The position numbers and the translations under genes are program-made. Shown piece after piece: positions 9,777 through 18,023 of a DNA stretch of 61,101 nucleotides (positions within the stretch are counted from its first letter, which is position 1; each line of letters begins with the position of its first letter). Source of the DNA: Acidimicrobiaceae bacterium. Its GTDB lineage: Bacteria > Actinomycetota > Acidimicrobiia > Acidimicrobiales > RAAP-2. The notes below the pieces were generated by a model. That model searched no databases. It saw nothing but the letters and a program-made list of their open reading frames with translations, and was not told the origin of the DNA. The stretch covers positions 1 to 61,101 of the forward strand of contig PMON01000044.1 in the NCBI GenBank assembly GCA_003162395.1. Reading direction: 5' to 3'.

Positions 9777-11450
9777 ATGCTGAGCCTGCTCCTCGTTGGA
9801 TTCGTCGCCGGGGTCGTGACGGTGATCTCCCCGTGCGTGCTCCCGGTGCTGCCGGTCGTGCTCGCGGGCGGCACGACGGGCGGGCGGCGCCGAGCGGTCG
9901 CGATCGTGGCGGGCCTGACCATCACATTCGCCGCGGCGACCCTGCTCGGCGTGGTCGTGCTCTCCGCGCTCGGCCTGCCCCAGGACCTCCTCACCGACAT
10001 CGGCATCGCGCTGCTGTTGTTGCTGGCGTTGGGCCTCATCATCGAGCCGATCGGGGCGCTCATCGAGCGCCCCTTTGCCCGGCTCTCGGTGACGCCGAAG
10101 GTCGGGGCGGGCACGGCGAGCGGGGTGCTGCTGGGCGCGGGGCTCGGCCTCGGCTTCGCGCCGTGCGCAGGCCCCATCCTCACGGCCATCACGGTCTCGG
10201 CGACGAGGCACCACCTCTCGTGGACCTCGGCAGCGCTCACGATCGCCTACGCAGCCGGCGTCGCGGTGCCGCTGCTCGTCCTCGCGCTCTCGAGCCAGCG
10301 ACTCGCCGCGCGGTGGTCGGCGATCCGCACCCACGCGAGGGCGGTGCGACAGGTCTCGGGGGTGTTCATCGGCGCGATGGCGATCCTGATCGCAACGGGG
10401 GCGCTGACCTCGATCCAAGACACCGTCCCGAGCCTCGGGCTGAACGCACTCGTGACCCCCTCGGTCCAGACCCAGCTCAACCGGATCGACGGCGAGAAGG
10501 CCAACACGTTCGTCGCGAACCAGCAGAAGAGCGACGCCGCGAAGCTGCCGAAGCTGGGAAAGGCCGCCGACTTCACGGGCATCACCGCGTGGCTGAACAC
10601 GACGAAGGACGCGCCGCTCACGCTCGCTGCGCTCAAGGGCAAGGTCGTCCTCGTCGACTTCTGGACGTACTCGTGCATCAACTGCCGCAGGTCGATCCCC
10701 CACGTCGAGTCGTGGTACCAGCGCTACCACAAGGACGGCTTCGTGGTCGTCGGCGTGTCGGCCCCCGAGTTCGCCTTCGAGCACGTGGTCTCGAACGTCG
10801 CGGCGGGGGCGAGCTCGCTCGGCATCACCTACCCGATCGCGATCGACGACAACCTGGACACGTGGACCGCGTACGGGAACAACAGCTGGCCCGCGGAGTA
10901 CCTGATCGACCAGCACGGCATCGTGCGGCACACCGCGATCGGCGAGGGCGACTACTCGACGACCGAGGCCGACATCCGCGCGCTGCTCGTCGCGGGCGGC
11001 GCCACGAGGCTGCCGCCGCCGACCGACGTGCCGAACACCGTGCCCACCCTGCCGACGACGCCCGAGAGCTACCTCGGCTATGAGAGCGCCTACTACGCCA
11101 ACAACATCGATGACACCCTCGCCCAGGACGCACCAAAGGACTACACGCTGCCGACGCCGCTGCCAGCGGATCTCGTCGCCTACGGCGGCAACTGGGACGT
11201 CCACGAGCAGGAGGCGACGGCCGGGACCGGCGCGGTCCTCGAGTTGAGCTTCCTCGCAACCGACGTGTACCTGGTCCTCGGCGGCCACGGCACGGTCGCG
11301 GTCAGCGTCAACGGCGCTGCGGCGACGACGATCCGCGTCGCGGGCTATCCCGACCTCTACACGCTGTACGCGGGCTCGGGCGAGACCTCGGGGCTGCTGC
11401 GCCTCACGGTGTCACCGGGCGTGCGCGCCTACGACTTCACCTTCGGCTAG
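9777..11450 (+). CDS. dipZ: DipZ-like CcdA-thioredoxin fusion, thiol-disulfide transport
   Basis: Moves reducing power across the membrane and delivers it to periplasmic disulfides, for example in cytochrome c maturation. Residues 1-210 form a CcdA-type six-helix domain with the paired redox cysteines at about 20 (ISPCVLP) and 130 (FAPCAGP). A linker with one more hydrophobic segment leads to a TlpA/thioredoxin domain with C300-I-N-C303 in TYSCINCRRSIP. The last 150 residues are a beta-rich domain seen in mycobacterial DipZ. The 557-residue length is in the family range. It is a plausible partner for the diheme cytochrome c gene further on, though not adjacent. Confidence 0.9.
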   Translation: MLSLLLVGFVAGVVTVISPCVLPVLPVVLAGGTTGGRRRAVAIVAGLTITFAAATLLGVVVLSALGLPQDLLTDIGIALLLLLALGLIIEPIGALIERPFARLSVTPKVGAGTASGVLLGAGLGLGFAPCAGPILTAITVSATRHHLSWTSAALTIAYAAGVAVPLLVLALSSQRLAARWSAIRTHARAVRQVSGVFIGAMAILIATGALTSIQDTVPSLGLNALVTPSVQTQLNRIDGEKANTFVANQQKSDAAKLPKLGKAADFTGITAWLNTTKDAPLTLAALKGKVVLVDFWTYSCINCRRSIPHVESWYQRYHKDGFVVVGVSAPEFAFEHVVSNVAAGASSLGITYPIAIDDNLDTWTAYGNNSWPAEYLIDQHGIVRHTAIGEGDYSTTEADIRALLVAGGATRLPPPTDVPNTVPTLPTTPESYLGYESAYYANNIDDTLAQDAPKDYTLPTPLPADLVAYGGNWDVHEQEATAGTGAVLELSFLATDVYLVLGGHGTVAVSVNGAAATTIRVAGYPDLYTLYAGSGETSGLLRLTVSPGVRAYDFTFG

Positions 11451-11881
11451 CCGCGGTCCGCGCCAAGAGGTGCGTCGCGCGTCCGCGCACGGACGTGGCC
11501 CGCCTCGCAAGGGCATGCAGGGGGACCACCTCGGTGAACACCGAGCAGCAACCTCGCGGTCGCAAGGCACTCCTCACATACAACCACGACCGCACCCCTC
11601 GTGTCGCGTGGTTCGTCGAGATTTCGAGCGGTGCCTCGCCGCACATGGTGCGTCAAGTGCGTCCGAGCGCGCTCCGACACGCCGTCGAGCGCGACCGAGT
11701 GCGATGGGTACACTTCGACGCCGGGAGGCGACCTCGCCTTGAGCGAGTAGGCCCGCGATGGCCTTTGCCGCGGGCCGCAGGGAGCGAACGTGAGGAGCAC
11801 GACGGCGGGGACAGCTCGACGATTCCCGCGACGACGCACCGCCGTCGGCGCGCGGCGCCACCTGCGGAGTGGGCCACGTCC
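11451..11881 (+). other. 430-base gap without a convincing gene, possible structured leader
   Basis: No reading frame here resembles a protein; the Arg/Pro-rich open frames look like GC-rich shadows. A TACACT -10-like box lies at 11709-11714 without a clear -35. Downstream is a strong potential hairpin, GGCCCGCG pairing with CGCGGGCC across an 11-base loop (about 11751-11777), followed by a purine-rich GCAGGGAGCGAACGTGAGG tract. This could be the 5' leader of the following gene or a small RNA. I could not match it to a known riboswitch consensus. Confidence 0.4.
11480..11495 (+). terminator. Hairpin downstream of dipZ
   Basis: CGTCCG and CGGACG pair around a four-base loop about 30 bases after the dipZ stop, with a flanking GT pair. 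No T-run follows, so a terminator role is only suggested by position, as is common in high-GC actinobacteria. Confidence 0.3.
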
Positions 11882-12634
11882 GTGCAGCTGACAGCCGTCG
11901 TTGGCACACTCGCGGGGATTCGAATCGGCACCGGGGCGATCTACCTGATCGCGGCGGTGCCGCTCGTGATCGCCGCGCTGATCGCGTCGGTCATCTGGCG
12001 CAGCGCCAAGCGCGAGCGCGCGTCACAGGCACTGCGAAGCCGGCTCGAGAGCCCGAACCCCCAGACCCGCCGCGACGCGCTGGACAAGGTCACCGACGAG
12101 ATGCTCTCGATCCATTCGGTGATGCTCTGCGAACTGCTCGCGCGCGAGTCCGACCCCGACGTCCTCGACGCCCTGGCCGCGGCGATCGCACGGAGCAAGT
12201 GGGAGCCGACCGACGACGACGCCCTCAGCCAGCTTCGCCGGTGGGTGGCGGGCGCACAGGCCCGCACGACGAGCTCGTCGCCCAGCACGCCCGCGACGCC
12301 GTCGAGCGTGACGGACCGCCAGCCGGTACCGCCGGCCCCCGCGCCGGTGATCGTGGCTCCGCACGCCGACGTCGGGCCCCGTGAGGTCACGGTGCCGCCC
12401 GTGTGGCCGAGCGCCTCGCCAAACGGCCGAGAGGGGTCCGCGAGCGTGCCGCCCCTCGAGCCACCCGGCCACGACGATGCCATGAGGGACCTCGTGCACA
12501 AGGTCCGCGAGGTGCTCGGCGACGTCGAGCGCGTCGAGCTGGTCTCGATCGACGGGGAGCTGCTCACGAGCTGGTCCTCGTCGCCGCGCACCGAGGGCAA
12601 GGGCGACGAGCCACCGACCAGCGACGACGCGTAG
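11882..12634 (+). CDS. Membrane-anchored protein of unknown function
   Basis: I do not recognise the family. The GTG at 11882 gives 250 residues with one strong N-terminal membrane helix at about residues 17-40, then a basic patch and a helical stretch of about 75 residues (DALDKVTDEMLSIHSVMLCE and following) that looks like a short HEAT-type repeat. A Pro/Ser/Thr-rich linker of about 90 residues follows, then a small C-terminal module with VELVSIDGELL. The topology suggests an inner-membrane anchor with a cytoplasmic domain. The frame is open back to 11495, but that extension is low-complexity and unlikely to be coding. It converges on the coiled-coil gene with a 16-base gap. Confidence 0.6.
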   Translation: MQLTAVVGTLAGIRIGTGAIYLIAAVPLVIAALIASVIWRSAKRERASQALRSRLESPNPQTRRDALDKVTDEMLSIHSVMLCELLARESDPDVLDALAAAIARSKWEPTDDDALSQLRRWVAGAQARTTSSSPSTPATPSSVTDRQPVPPAPAPVIVAPHADVGPREVTVPPVWPSASPNGREGSASVPPLEPPGHDDAMRDLVHKVREVLGDVERVELVSIDGELLTSWSSSPRTEGKGDEPPTSDDA

Positions 12635-12650
12635 GCGGGAGCGGGCCGGC

Positions 12651-14357
12651 TCAGGCGCCGAAGAACAGGCCGGGCACGTCCTTGAAGGGGTCCGCCCCCT
12701 CGGCGGTCCGCTCGGGCCCGCTGGCGCTGTCGGACGCGCCGGCGGTGCGACCGAGGATCACGGACATCGCCGCGATCGACTCGGCGGCGGCTCCCAAGAG
12801 CGCCATCGCAGCGAGCCGCGCCTCCTCGGCTGTCGGGGCCGCCGGGGTGGCCGAAGGTGGTGCCTCGACGCGTGCCGGCGCGGCGACCGGCGTCGCGGGG
12901 CGGGGCAGGTCCTCGCGGACCCAGGCGTGCGGTGCCTCGTGGCGCACCTCGCCGTCGCCCGACGCGCGCGCGATGCTCGCGTGCTCGTCGAGCAGGCGCT
13001 CGCGCGCCCGCGTGGCGTCGCGGACGATCTCCTCGGCGGTCCGGCGTGCGTCGTGCAGCAGGTCGTCCGCGGCGCGCCGCGCCTCGCGGACGACGTCGTC
13101 GGCCCGGTGCCGCCGCTCGACGGGCTCGCCTCGGACGTCGTCATGGACCGCGTGCTGGCGCTCGGACTCGGCGTCACGTCGTGCCTGCTCGGTGTCTCGC
13201 CGCAGCTCGGCTGCGTGTCGGTTGGCGTCGGCGATCAAGGTCGTGCGGACCCGCTCGGCCTCGCGTCGAAGCTCTTCGGACTCCCGTCGGGTGTCAGCGA
13301 GGAGCGCCTCGCACGCACGCTCGGTCTCGCGGCGAAGCGCGTCGACCTCCCTGCGCGCGTCGGTGAGCAGTCGGTCTCGCGTGCGCTCGGCGTCGCGAAG
13401 GAGCCGCTCGCTCTCCCGAGCGGCGTCGTCAAGCCGGGGCGCACGCTCGCGCTCCGCTCGGTCAGCGCGAGCGCGGCGCTGCTCGGCGTCGGCGTCGCTC
13501 GGACCGCGGTCGTCTCGGCGCTCGACATCGCGCCACCTGGCGGCGTCACGCTCGGCGGACGCCCTGATCTCGGCGGCCTGGTCCTGGGCGGCCGAGAGGA
13601 TCCGACGGCACTCCTCTTCGAGCCCGCCAAGCATCGACGCGCTGGTCGAGGGGACCTCGTCGCGCGTGGCGCGGTCGTCGCTCGCCTGACCGGTCGACAC
13701 GACGCTCGTCGAGCGCTGCGTCGAGCGAAGGGCGAACTGTGTCGCGTGCAGCAGCGCGGCGAACCAGCCCTCGACCCACGCGGCCGCGCTCGCACCCTCG
13801 GACACGAGCGCGACGCCGATGCCCGGGAGGCGCAGCACGCGGTACGTGTCCGGACCGGTGGTGGCGGTGAACGAGCCGAGCTGGGGAACCACCGCGAAGA
13901 GCGCGGCGAGGCGCGCCTCGTCGCCGGCCTGGCCCCAGCGCACGGGCGCGTCGCCCTCGCTGAAGACGACGGCCGAGCGGACCTTGCCCTCGGCGACCGC
14001 CCCGGGAAGCGCAGCCTCCACGACGTTGTGCCCGCCGGTCATCGCGCGCACTGCTGCCCCTGCGACGGCCTCGGAACGAGACGCGCCACGCCACGTGGCC
14101 GCGTGCAGCTGCGAGCCGGCCTCTGAGGCGTCGAGCAGCTGGACCATGGCGAGCTGCTCGTGGCCGAACGGCAGGACGCGCACCGAGACCGGCTCGACGT
14201 GGCGCGCGAGCAGGATCCCGAGCTCGGCGCAGACCGACTCGAGCCGTGCGTCCGCGGCCGCGGCAACGCCTGGGTCGATCTCGAGGTGCCCGGTGTGCCC
14301 GAGCCGGACATTCGACGTGACGACGCCCTCGTCGTCACGTGCTCCCGGCCACGCCAT
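12651..14357 (-). CDS. Large Arg/Glu-rich coiled-coil protein of unknown function
   Basis: Product of 568 residues. Residues 1-210 are a mixed alpha/beta domain I cannot place. Residues about 235-470 are an almost uninterrupted charged helix with repeated heptad-like units built on RREAERVR, RRETERAC and RDAERTR, predicted to form a long coiled coil. A Pro/Ala linker and a short hydrophobic C-terminal helix (EEARLAAMALLGAAAESIAAM) follow. There is no signal peptide, so it is probably cytoplasmic. The architecture recalls DivIVA- or Wag31-like scaffolds only in general shape; there is no sequence motif to support that. The ATG at 14357 is chosen, and a GTG 33 bases downstream is possible. It follows the MprF-like fusion on the same strand after 76 bases. 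Confidence 0.7.
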   Translation of the reverse strand: MAWPGARDDEGVVTSNVRLGHTGHLEIDPGVAAAADARLESVCAELGILLARHVEPVSVRVLPFGHEQLAMVQLLDASEAGSQLHAATWRGASRSEAVAGAAVRAMTGGHNVVEAALPGAVAEGKVRSAVVFSEGDAPVRWGQAGDEARLAALFAVVPQLGSFTATTGPDTYRVLRLPGIGVALVSEGASAAAWVEGWFAALLHATQFALRSTQRSTSVVSTGQASDDRATRDEVPSTSASMLGGLEEECRRILSAAQDQAAEIRASAERDAARWRDVERRDDRGPSDADAEQRRARADRAERERAPRLDDAARESERLLRDAERTRDRLLTDARREVDALRRETERACEALLADTRRESEELRREAERVRTTLIADANRHAAELRRDTEQARRDAESERQHAVHDDVRGEPVERRHRADDVVREARRAADDLLHDARRTAEEIVRDATRARERLLDEHASIARASGDGEVRHEAPHAWVREDLPRPATPVAAPARVEAPPSATPAAPTAEEARLAAMALLGAAAESIAAMSVILGRTAGASDSASGPERTAEGADPFKDVPGLFFGA

Positions 14358-14433
14358 ACCGCCGCGATGGTACCGCCGGCACCGTCGTTTTCAGTGAATG
14401 CCATGGTGTCGCGCGCGGCGAGGTCGACCGTCG

Positions 14434-17400
14434 TCATGGCTCAGCGTGCTCGGCGGCAAGCAGCGACTCTGGCACGACGGTGCCGGGTCGGTTCGACGGG
14501 TCGTTCGTGAAGAATCTGCCGATCATCGGGAGCTCGGTGATCGACTCGGCGCGGAGCGTCGACACGACGACGGGGACGAACGACTCCGCCGCGGGATACA
14601 CGAGGTAGCGGGGCAGCCACCCAGGGAAGAACTTCGCGTTGAACCGCCACAGCGTCTCGATGGGCATGATGCCCGAGAGGCGCTTGAGGGCCCAGCGCTC
14701 CGCTCGCGTCGTGATCCCCTCGCCGCGCTCGCCGTCCAGGATCGAGCGGAACGCCGCGAAGTTGAGGCTGAGGCCCTTCGCGCCCTCTGTGGCGAGGTGC
14801 TCGATCGTGGCGCACAGCGTGTAGTCCAAGAGCCCGTTCGGGTGCTCGCCCGGGTCGCGGCGCATGAGGTCGAGCGAGTAGCCGTGCAGCGCGGGGGTCG
14901 GGACGAACTGGCACATCGCCGCGGGCTCGCCGTCGGGGCCGGTCACGACCGTGAGGAGGAGTCCGGCGTCCTTCGGGTCGAAGAGCCGCCCGAGCACCAT
15001 GGAGAACCCTCGCTCGCCCTCGCCGCGGCGGTTGAGCGCCATCAGGTGCACGAGCCCCGCCACGCGCTTGGGGTCAATCGTCGCGGGGTCGAGGAACTCG
15101 ACGGTGTAGCCGTGCCGCTCCATCCGCGAGCACGCCTGGCGGAGCCCCTTCATCTTGCCGCCCTGCAGCGAGAAGCCCTGGACGTCGACGACCGCCTCGT
15201 CGCCCAGATAGAGGTAGCGCATGCCGGCTGCGGCATAGAGGGGGAGCCACGCCTCGCCAGCCCCGAGGACCCCGATGGTCCAGCCGTGCTGGTCGGCGAA
15301 CGCCCGGAACGCCCCCCAGGCCGCCTCGCGATCGTCCTCGGGCCCGATCGGGTCGGGCGAGACGAGGCAGACGCCGCCGTAGACGGCGTAGGCGACGAGC
15401 GTGTCGCGGTGGAAGTACCACTGCTTGTCGTCGCGCAGCGCGAAGTAGTCAAGCGTGCCGAGGCCGTGGCGGCGCACGAGGTCGCGAGCACGCAGCTCGG
15501 CCGCTCGACGCTCGGCTGAGGTGTGTCGCTCGGACAGCCGGCGATCGACCACGGGTCGGGTGCCGAGGTACAGCGCCGACAAGACGACCGACAGTCCCAC
15601 CGCGAGCATCGCGGGGTACACGAAGTCGTCGATGCGGTCGGGCAGCGCGACCGTCGAGATCCCGATGAGACGCTCGACGCAGGCGAGCACGACGACGCTC
15701 AGCCCGGGCAGCAGGGTTGACTTCACGCTGGTCGCCTCGATGCCGGTCACGGCGCCGGCGACCGCGACCACGCAGGTGAGCACGAGGTACGGGGTCGCCG
15801 CGGCGAGCGACCCACGGTCGGACTGGGCCCGGAAGTCCGTCCGGCGCTGGAGCAGGAAGATGAGCACGATCGCCGACACGAGCGTGCCCGCGAGCGAGGC
15901 GTTCTTGCCGATGTGGCCGACGATCGATGCGGCGAGGACGATCACCGACGCGTTCCAGGCCCGGCGCTGGCCCCGGCGCACGCCTCGGGCGAGCATGATG
16001 AGCGCGACGCCGGTGAGCGCGACCAGCGCCGCGGCGGTCTGGGACACGCCCACGGGTAGCACGCCGAGCACGGCGTGCAGGTGGCGGCGAAGCGGGGGCG
16101 CGACCGCGATGGCGACGTTCGCGAGGCCCGCGATCACGAGCGCGCCGGCTGCCACGCGGCGCACGAGGCGCTGGTGTCGCTGGTGGCTCATCGAGTGTGG
16201 GTCCTGGGGCCAGGACTTCCCCTGTGGCCACGAAGCCGCCAGCGACACACGTAGGGGTCCGGCATGCAGGTGGGTCCGATCCCGCGACGCGATCCGCTCG
16301 AGCAACGTCGCGCCGGGCAGCGGTGCGTCACCGAGGATCAGCCGGGCGTGCGCCACGGTGCCGGCCTCGAGCTCGAGGAACCCGGCCCTGCGCCGGGCGA
16401 GGAACACCGAGGGCAGCCCCAGGTGCCCGGCGAGCTCGTGGACGACCTCGCAGGTCGCCCCGGGCGCGGCGCAGAAGCCTTGCGCGAGTGGCCCGAGGGC
16501 GGCTCGCATCGAGCCGCCGACGACGTAGCCGGCCGCGCCGCACTCGAGCAGCTCTCGGGCCCGGTCAAGGACGGGGCCGTGCTCGGTCTCGAGGTCCGCA
16601 AGGGGGTCTCGCGCCCTCGGCATGTCGCGGAGCTCGCTCGGGTACCGCCGGGCGGACAGGGTCGTCGCGGTCACCGCGACGACGATCTCGGCGACGATGA
16701 TGACGCCGAGGGTGATGCCGAGTCGTGCCGGCAGCGACATGTTCACGATGCGCGTGACCAGGTGGCCGGCGACCTTGTGCCGGACGGTCAGCCGGTCGAG
16801 GCCGGTGGCGACGAAACCGACCTTGGTCGCAAAGACGCCGAGCAGCGCGATGAGCGGGGCGAGCCACAAGAACCGGCGCAGGCCGCGATAGCGGAGCCGG
16901 GAGGCGAGGAATCGGGGTGCCGCGCACGGGTCCTCGAGGCGCTGCTCGCCCACCATCCACTCAGAGGTGGCTGCGCGCTCCGCGACGAAGGTGGGTCGAG
17001 CGGTCTCGACGACGACGCGTCGCGTGCCTCTCGCGGTCTCGAGGGCGAGCACGAGGGAGTGGACGACGACCAGGCCGTAGCTCGCGAGCCGCTGACGATT
17101 GGGTGCCTCGGCGAGCTCGCCGTCGCGCCATCCCGGCAGCACGTAGGCCGTCCGTCCGTGCTGAGCGCTGAATGCCGCGATCGCGTCGCGCAGCGCGTCG
17201 TGCGAGTCGAGGGCGCGCTCGACGAGCCGGCCGACGTCCGTGGTCGCGGTTGGGTCGACAAGGTTGCCGGCGATGACGAGGACGCCGGGCCCTTGCCAGG
17301 CACCGAGCTCGGTCGCGAGCGCGGCGCAGGACGATGCCGAGGCGTCGGTGATCTCCTCTGGCAACAGCAGGTCCGACACGACGAGAGCACGAGTTCCTGC

Positions 17401-17448
17401 CGGGATCTCGACGACCGTGGACGCGGGGACGCACTCGCGCAATTCCAC
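14434..17448 (-). CDS. Phosphoesterase-like domain fused to MprF-type DUF2156 lipid aminoacyltransferase
   Basis: A single frame of 1004 residues. Residues 20-115 resemble a calcineurin-like phosphoesterase core but with altered metal positions: SD26LLLPEE, AGN62LVD65 in place of GDxxD, and GWRD109 in place of GNHD. Two membrane helices follow (about 190-215 and 240-262), with more of the N-terminal domain after them. From residue 420 (an in-frame ATG at 16191) come about six to seven membrane segments and, from about 680, a DUF2156 domain with GNAT-like folds (YFALRDDKQWYFHR, GFSLQGGKMKGLRQ, LNFAAFRSI) as in MprF, which transfers lysine or alanine from tRNA to phosphatidylglycerol. No lysyl-tRNA synthetase part is present, unlike mycobacterial LysX. 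The C-terminal assignment is firm; substrate and N-terminal role are inference. Confidence 0.8.
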   Translation of the reverse strand: MELRECVPASTVVEIPAGTRALVVSDLLLPEEITDASASSCAALATELGAWQGPGVLVIAGNLVDPTATTDVGRLVERALDSHDALRDAIAAFSAQHGRTAYVLPGWRDGELAEAPNRQRLASYGLVVVHSLVLALETARGTRRVVVETARPTFVAERAATSEWMVGEQRLEDPCAAPRFLASRLRYRGLRRFLWLAPLIALLGVFATKVGFVATGLDRLTVRHKVAGHLVTRIVNMSLPARLGITLGVIIVAEIVVAVTATTLSARRYPSELRDMPRARDPLADLETEHGPVLDRARELLECGAAGYVVGGSMRAALGPLAQGFCAAPGATCEVVHELAGHLGLPSVFLARRRAGFLELEAGTVAHARLILGDAPLPGATLLERIASRDRTHLHAGPLRVSLAASWPQGKSWPQDPHSMSHQRHQRLVRRVAAGALVIAGLANVAIAVAPPLRRHLHAVLGVLPVGVSQTAAALVALTGVALIMLARGVRRGQRRAWNASVIVLAASIVGHIGKNASLAGTLVSAIVLIFLLQRRTDFRAQSDRGSLAAATPYLVLTCVVAVAGAVTGIEATSVKSTLLPGLSVVVLACVERLIGISTVALPDRIDDFVYPAMLAVGLSVVLSALYLGTRPVVDRRLSERHTSAERRAAELRARDLVRRHGLGTLDYFALRDDKQWYFHRDTLVAYAVYGGVCLVSPDPIGPEDDREAAWGAFRAFADQHGWTIGVLGAGEAWLPLYAAAGMRYLYLGDEAVVDVQGFSLQGGKMKGLRQACSRMERHGYTVEFLDPATIDPKRVAGLVHLMALNRRGEGERGFSMVLGRLFDPKDAGLLLTVVTGPDGEPAAMCQFVPTPALHGYSLDLMRRDPGEHPNGLLDYTLCATIEHLATEGAKGLSLNFAAFRSILDGERGEGITTRAERWALKRLSGIMPIETLWRFNAKFFPGWLPRYLVYPAAESFVPVVVSTLRAESITELPMIGRFFTNDPSNRPGTVVPESLLAAEHAEP

Positions 17449-17488
17449 GCAGCAAGTCTCCCACGCGCTGCTGAATCGTCCACACCTC

Positions 17489-17518
17489 TTGGGTTCGTCA
17501 ACTCCCCGTCGGTAGTCT
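17489..17518 (+). promoter_or_regulatory. Promoter of the HAD phosphatase gene
   Basis: TTGGGT (17489-17494) and TAGTCT (17513-17518) are separated by 18 bases. Transcription would begin about 7 bases on, almost at the ATG (17529), so the mRNA would be nearly leaderless. The site lies in the 80-base divergent gap shared with the MprF-like gene. Confidence 0.5.
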
Positions 17519-17528
17519 GCGCGGGGAC

Positions 17529-18023
17529 ATGGGCATCGATCCGCGGCGCGAGCACTGGTGGTGGCGTGACGCGCCGCTGCCGCCCGACAGGGCCGTGATC
17601 TTCGACGTGGACGGCGTGCTGGCCGACGCCCAGGGGCGCCAGCATCACCTCGACTGGGATCGTCGCGACTGGGACGCGTTCTTCGACGCCTGCGGCGACG
17701 ACCCCGTCATCGAGGAGATCGGGACGTTGCTGTCGCTCCTCGACTCGTCACTGCGCGTCTTGCTCGTGACGGCGCGACCGCAGCGCATACGGGACCTCAC
17801 GCTGTCGTGGCTCGACCACCATCAGCTGCGATGGGACCTGCTCGTGATGCGCCCCACGCGCGAGTACTCGCCCGCGGTCGTCTTCAAGCGCGACGTCGTC
17901 GACGAGCTGCGTGGCGCGGGTTACTCCCTCGAGCTCGCCTTGGAGGACGACCCTCGGAACCGCGCGATGTACGTGGATGAGGGTGTCCCCTGCCTCTACG
18001 TGCACTCGGGCTACTACGACTGA
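17529..18023 (+). CDS. HAD-family phosphatase, polynucleotide-kinase-3'-phosphatase-like
   Basis: Small hydrolase of 164 residues with all four HAD motifs: nucleophile and acid in IFDVDGVLAD, Thr in LLVTARP, Lys in VVFKRDVV and the acidic pair in LALEDDPRN. The short length without a large cap domain, and the layout, resemble the stand-alone PNKP-phosphatase group, whose members act on nucleic acid ends or small phosphoesters. No kinase part is present. Its last 10 bases overlap the end of the convergent hemY. The true substrate cannot be read from the sequence. Confidence 0.8.
   Translation: MGIDPRREHWWWRDAPLPPDRAVIFDVDGVLADAQGRQHHLDWDRRDWDAFFDACGDDPVIEEIGTLLSLLDSSLRVLLVTARPQRIRDLTLSWLDHHQLRWDLLVMRPTREYSPAVVFKRDVVDELRGAGYSLELALEDDPRNRAMYVDEGVPCLYVHSGYYD

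Noticed and set aside
8418-11288. Minus-strand open frame of 956 codons opposite the ATP-grasp, SDR and dipZ genes
   Set aside because: His/Arg/Glu-rich translation with no domain, lying antisense to three genes with clear motifs; typical GC-rich shadow frame.
11495-11881. N-terminal extension of the unknown membrane protein
   Set aside because: Arg-rich low-complexity translation; the membrane anchor starts just after the GTG at 11882. Kept as a non-coding gap.
13000-13500. Repetitive DNA that at first sight could be an array or CRISPR
   Set aside because: The repeats are imperfect, in phase with codons and encode the heptads of the coiled coil; no constant repeat and unique spacer pattern.
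12403-14126. Two long plus-strand frames opposite the coiled-coil gene
   Set aside because: They mirror the repetitive codons of the coiled coil (Ser/Arg or Gly/Val-rich) and show no domain. The minus-strand frame has heptad regularity and a folded N-terminal domain, so it is preferred, though with less than full certainty.
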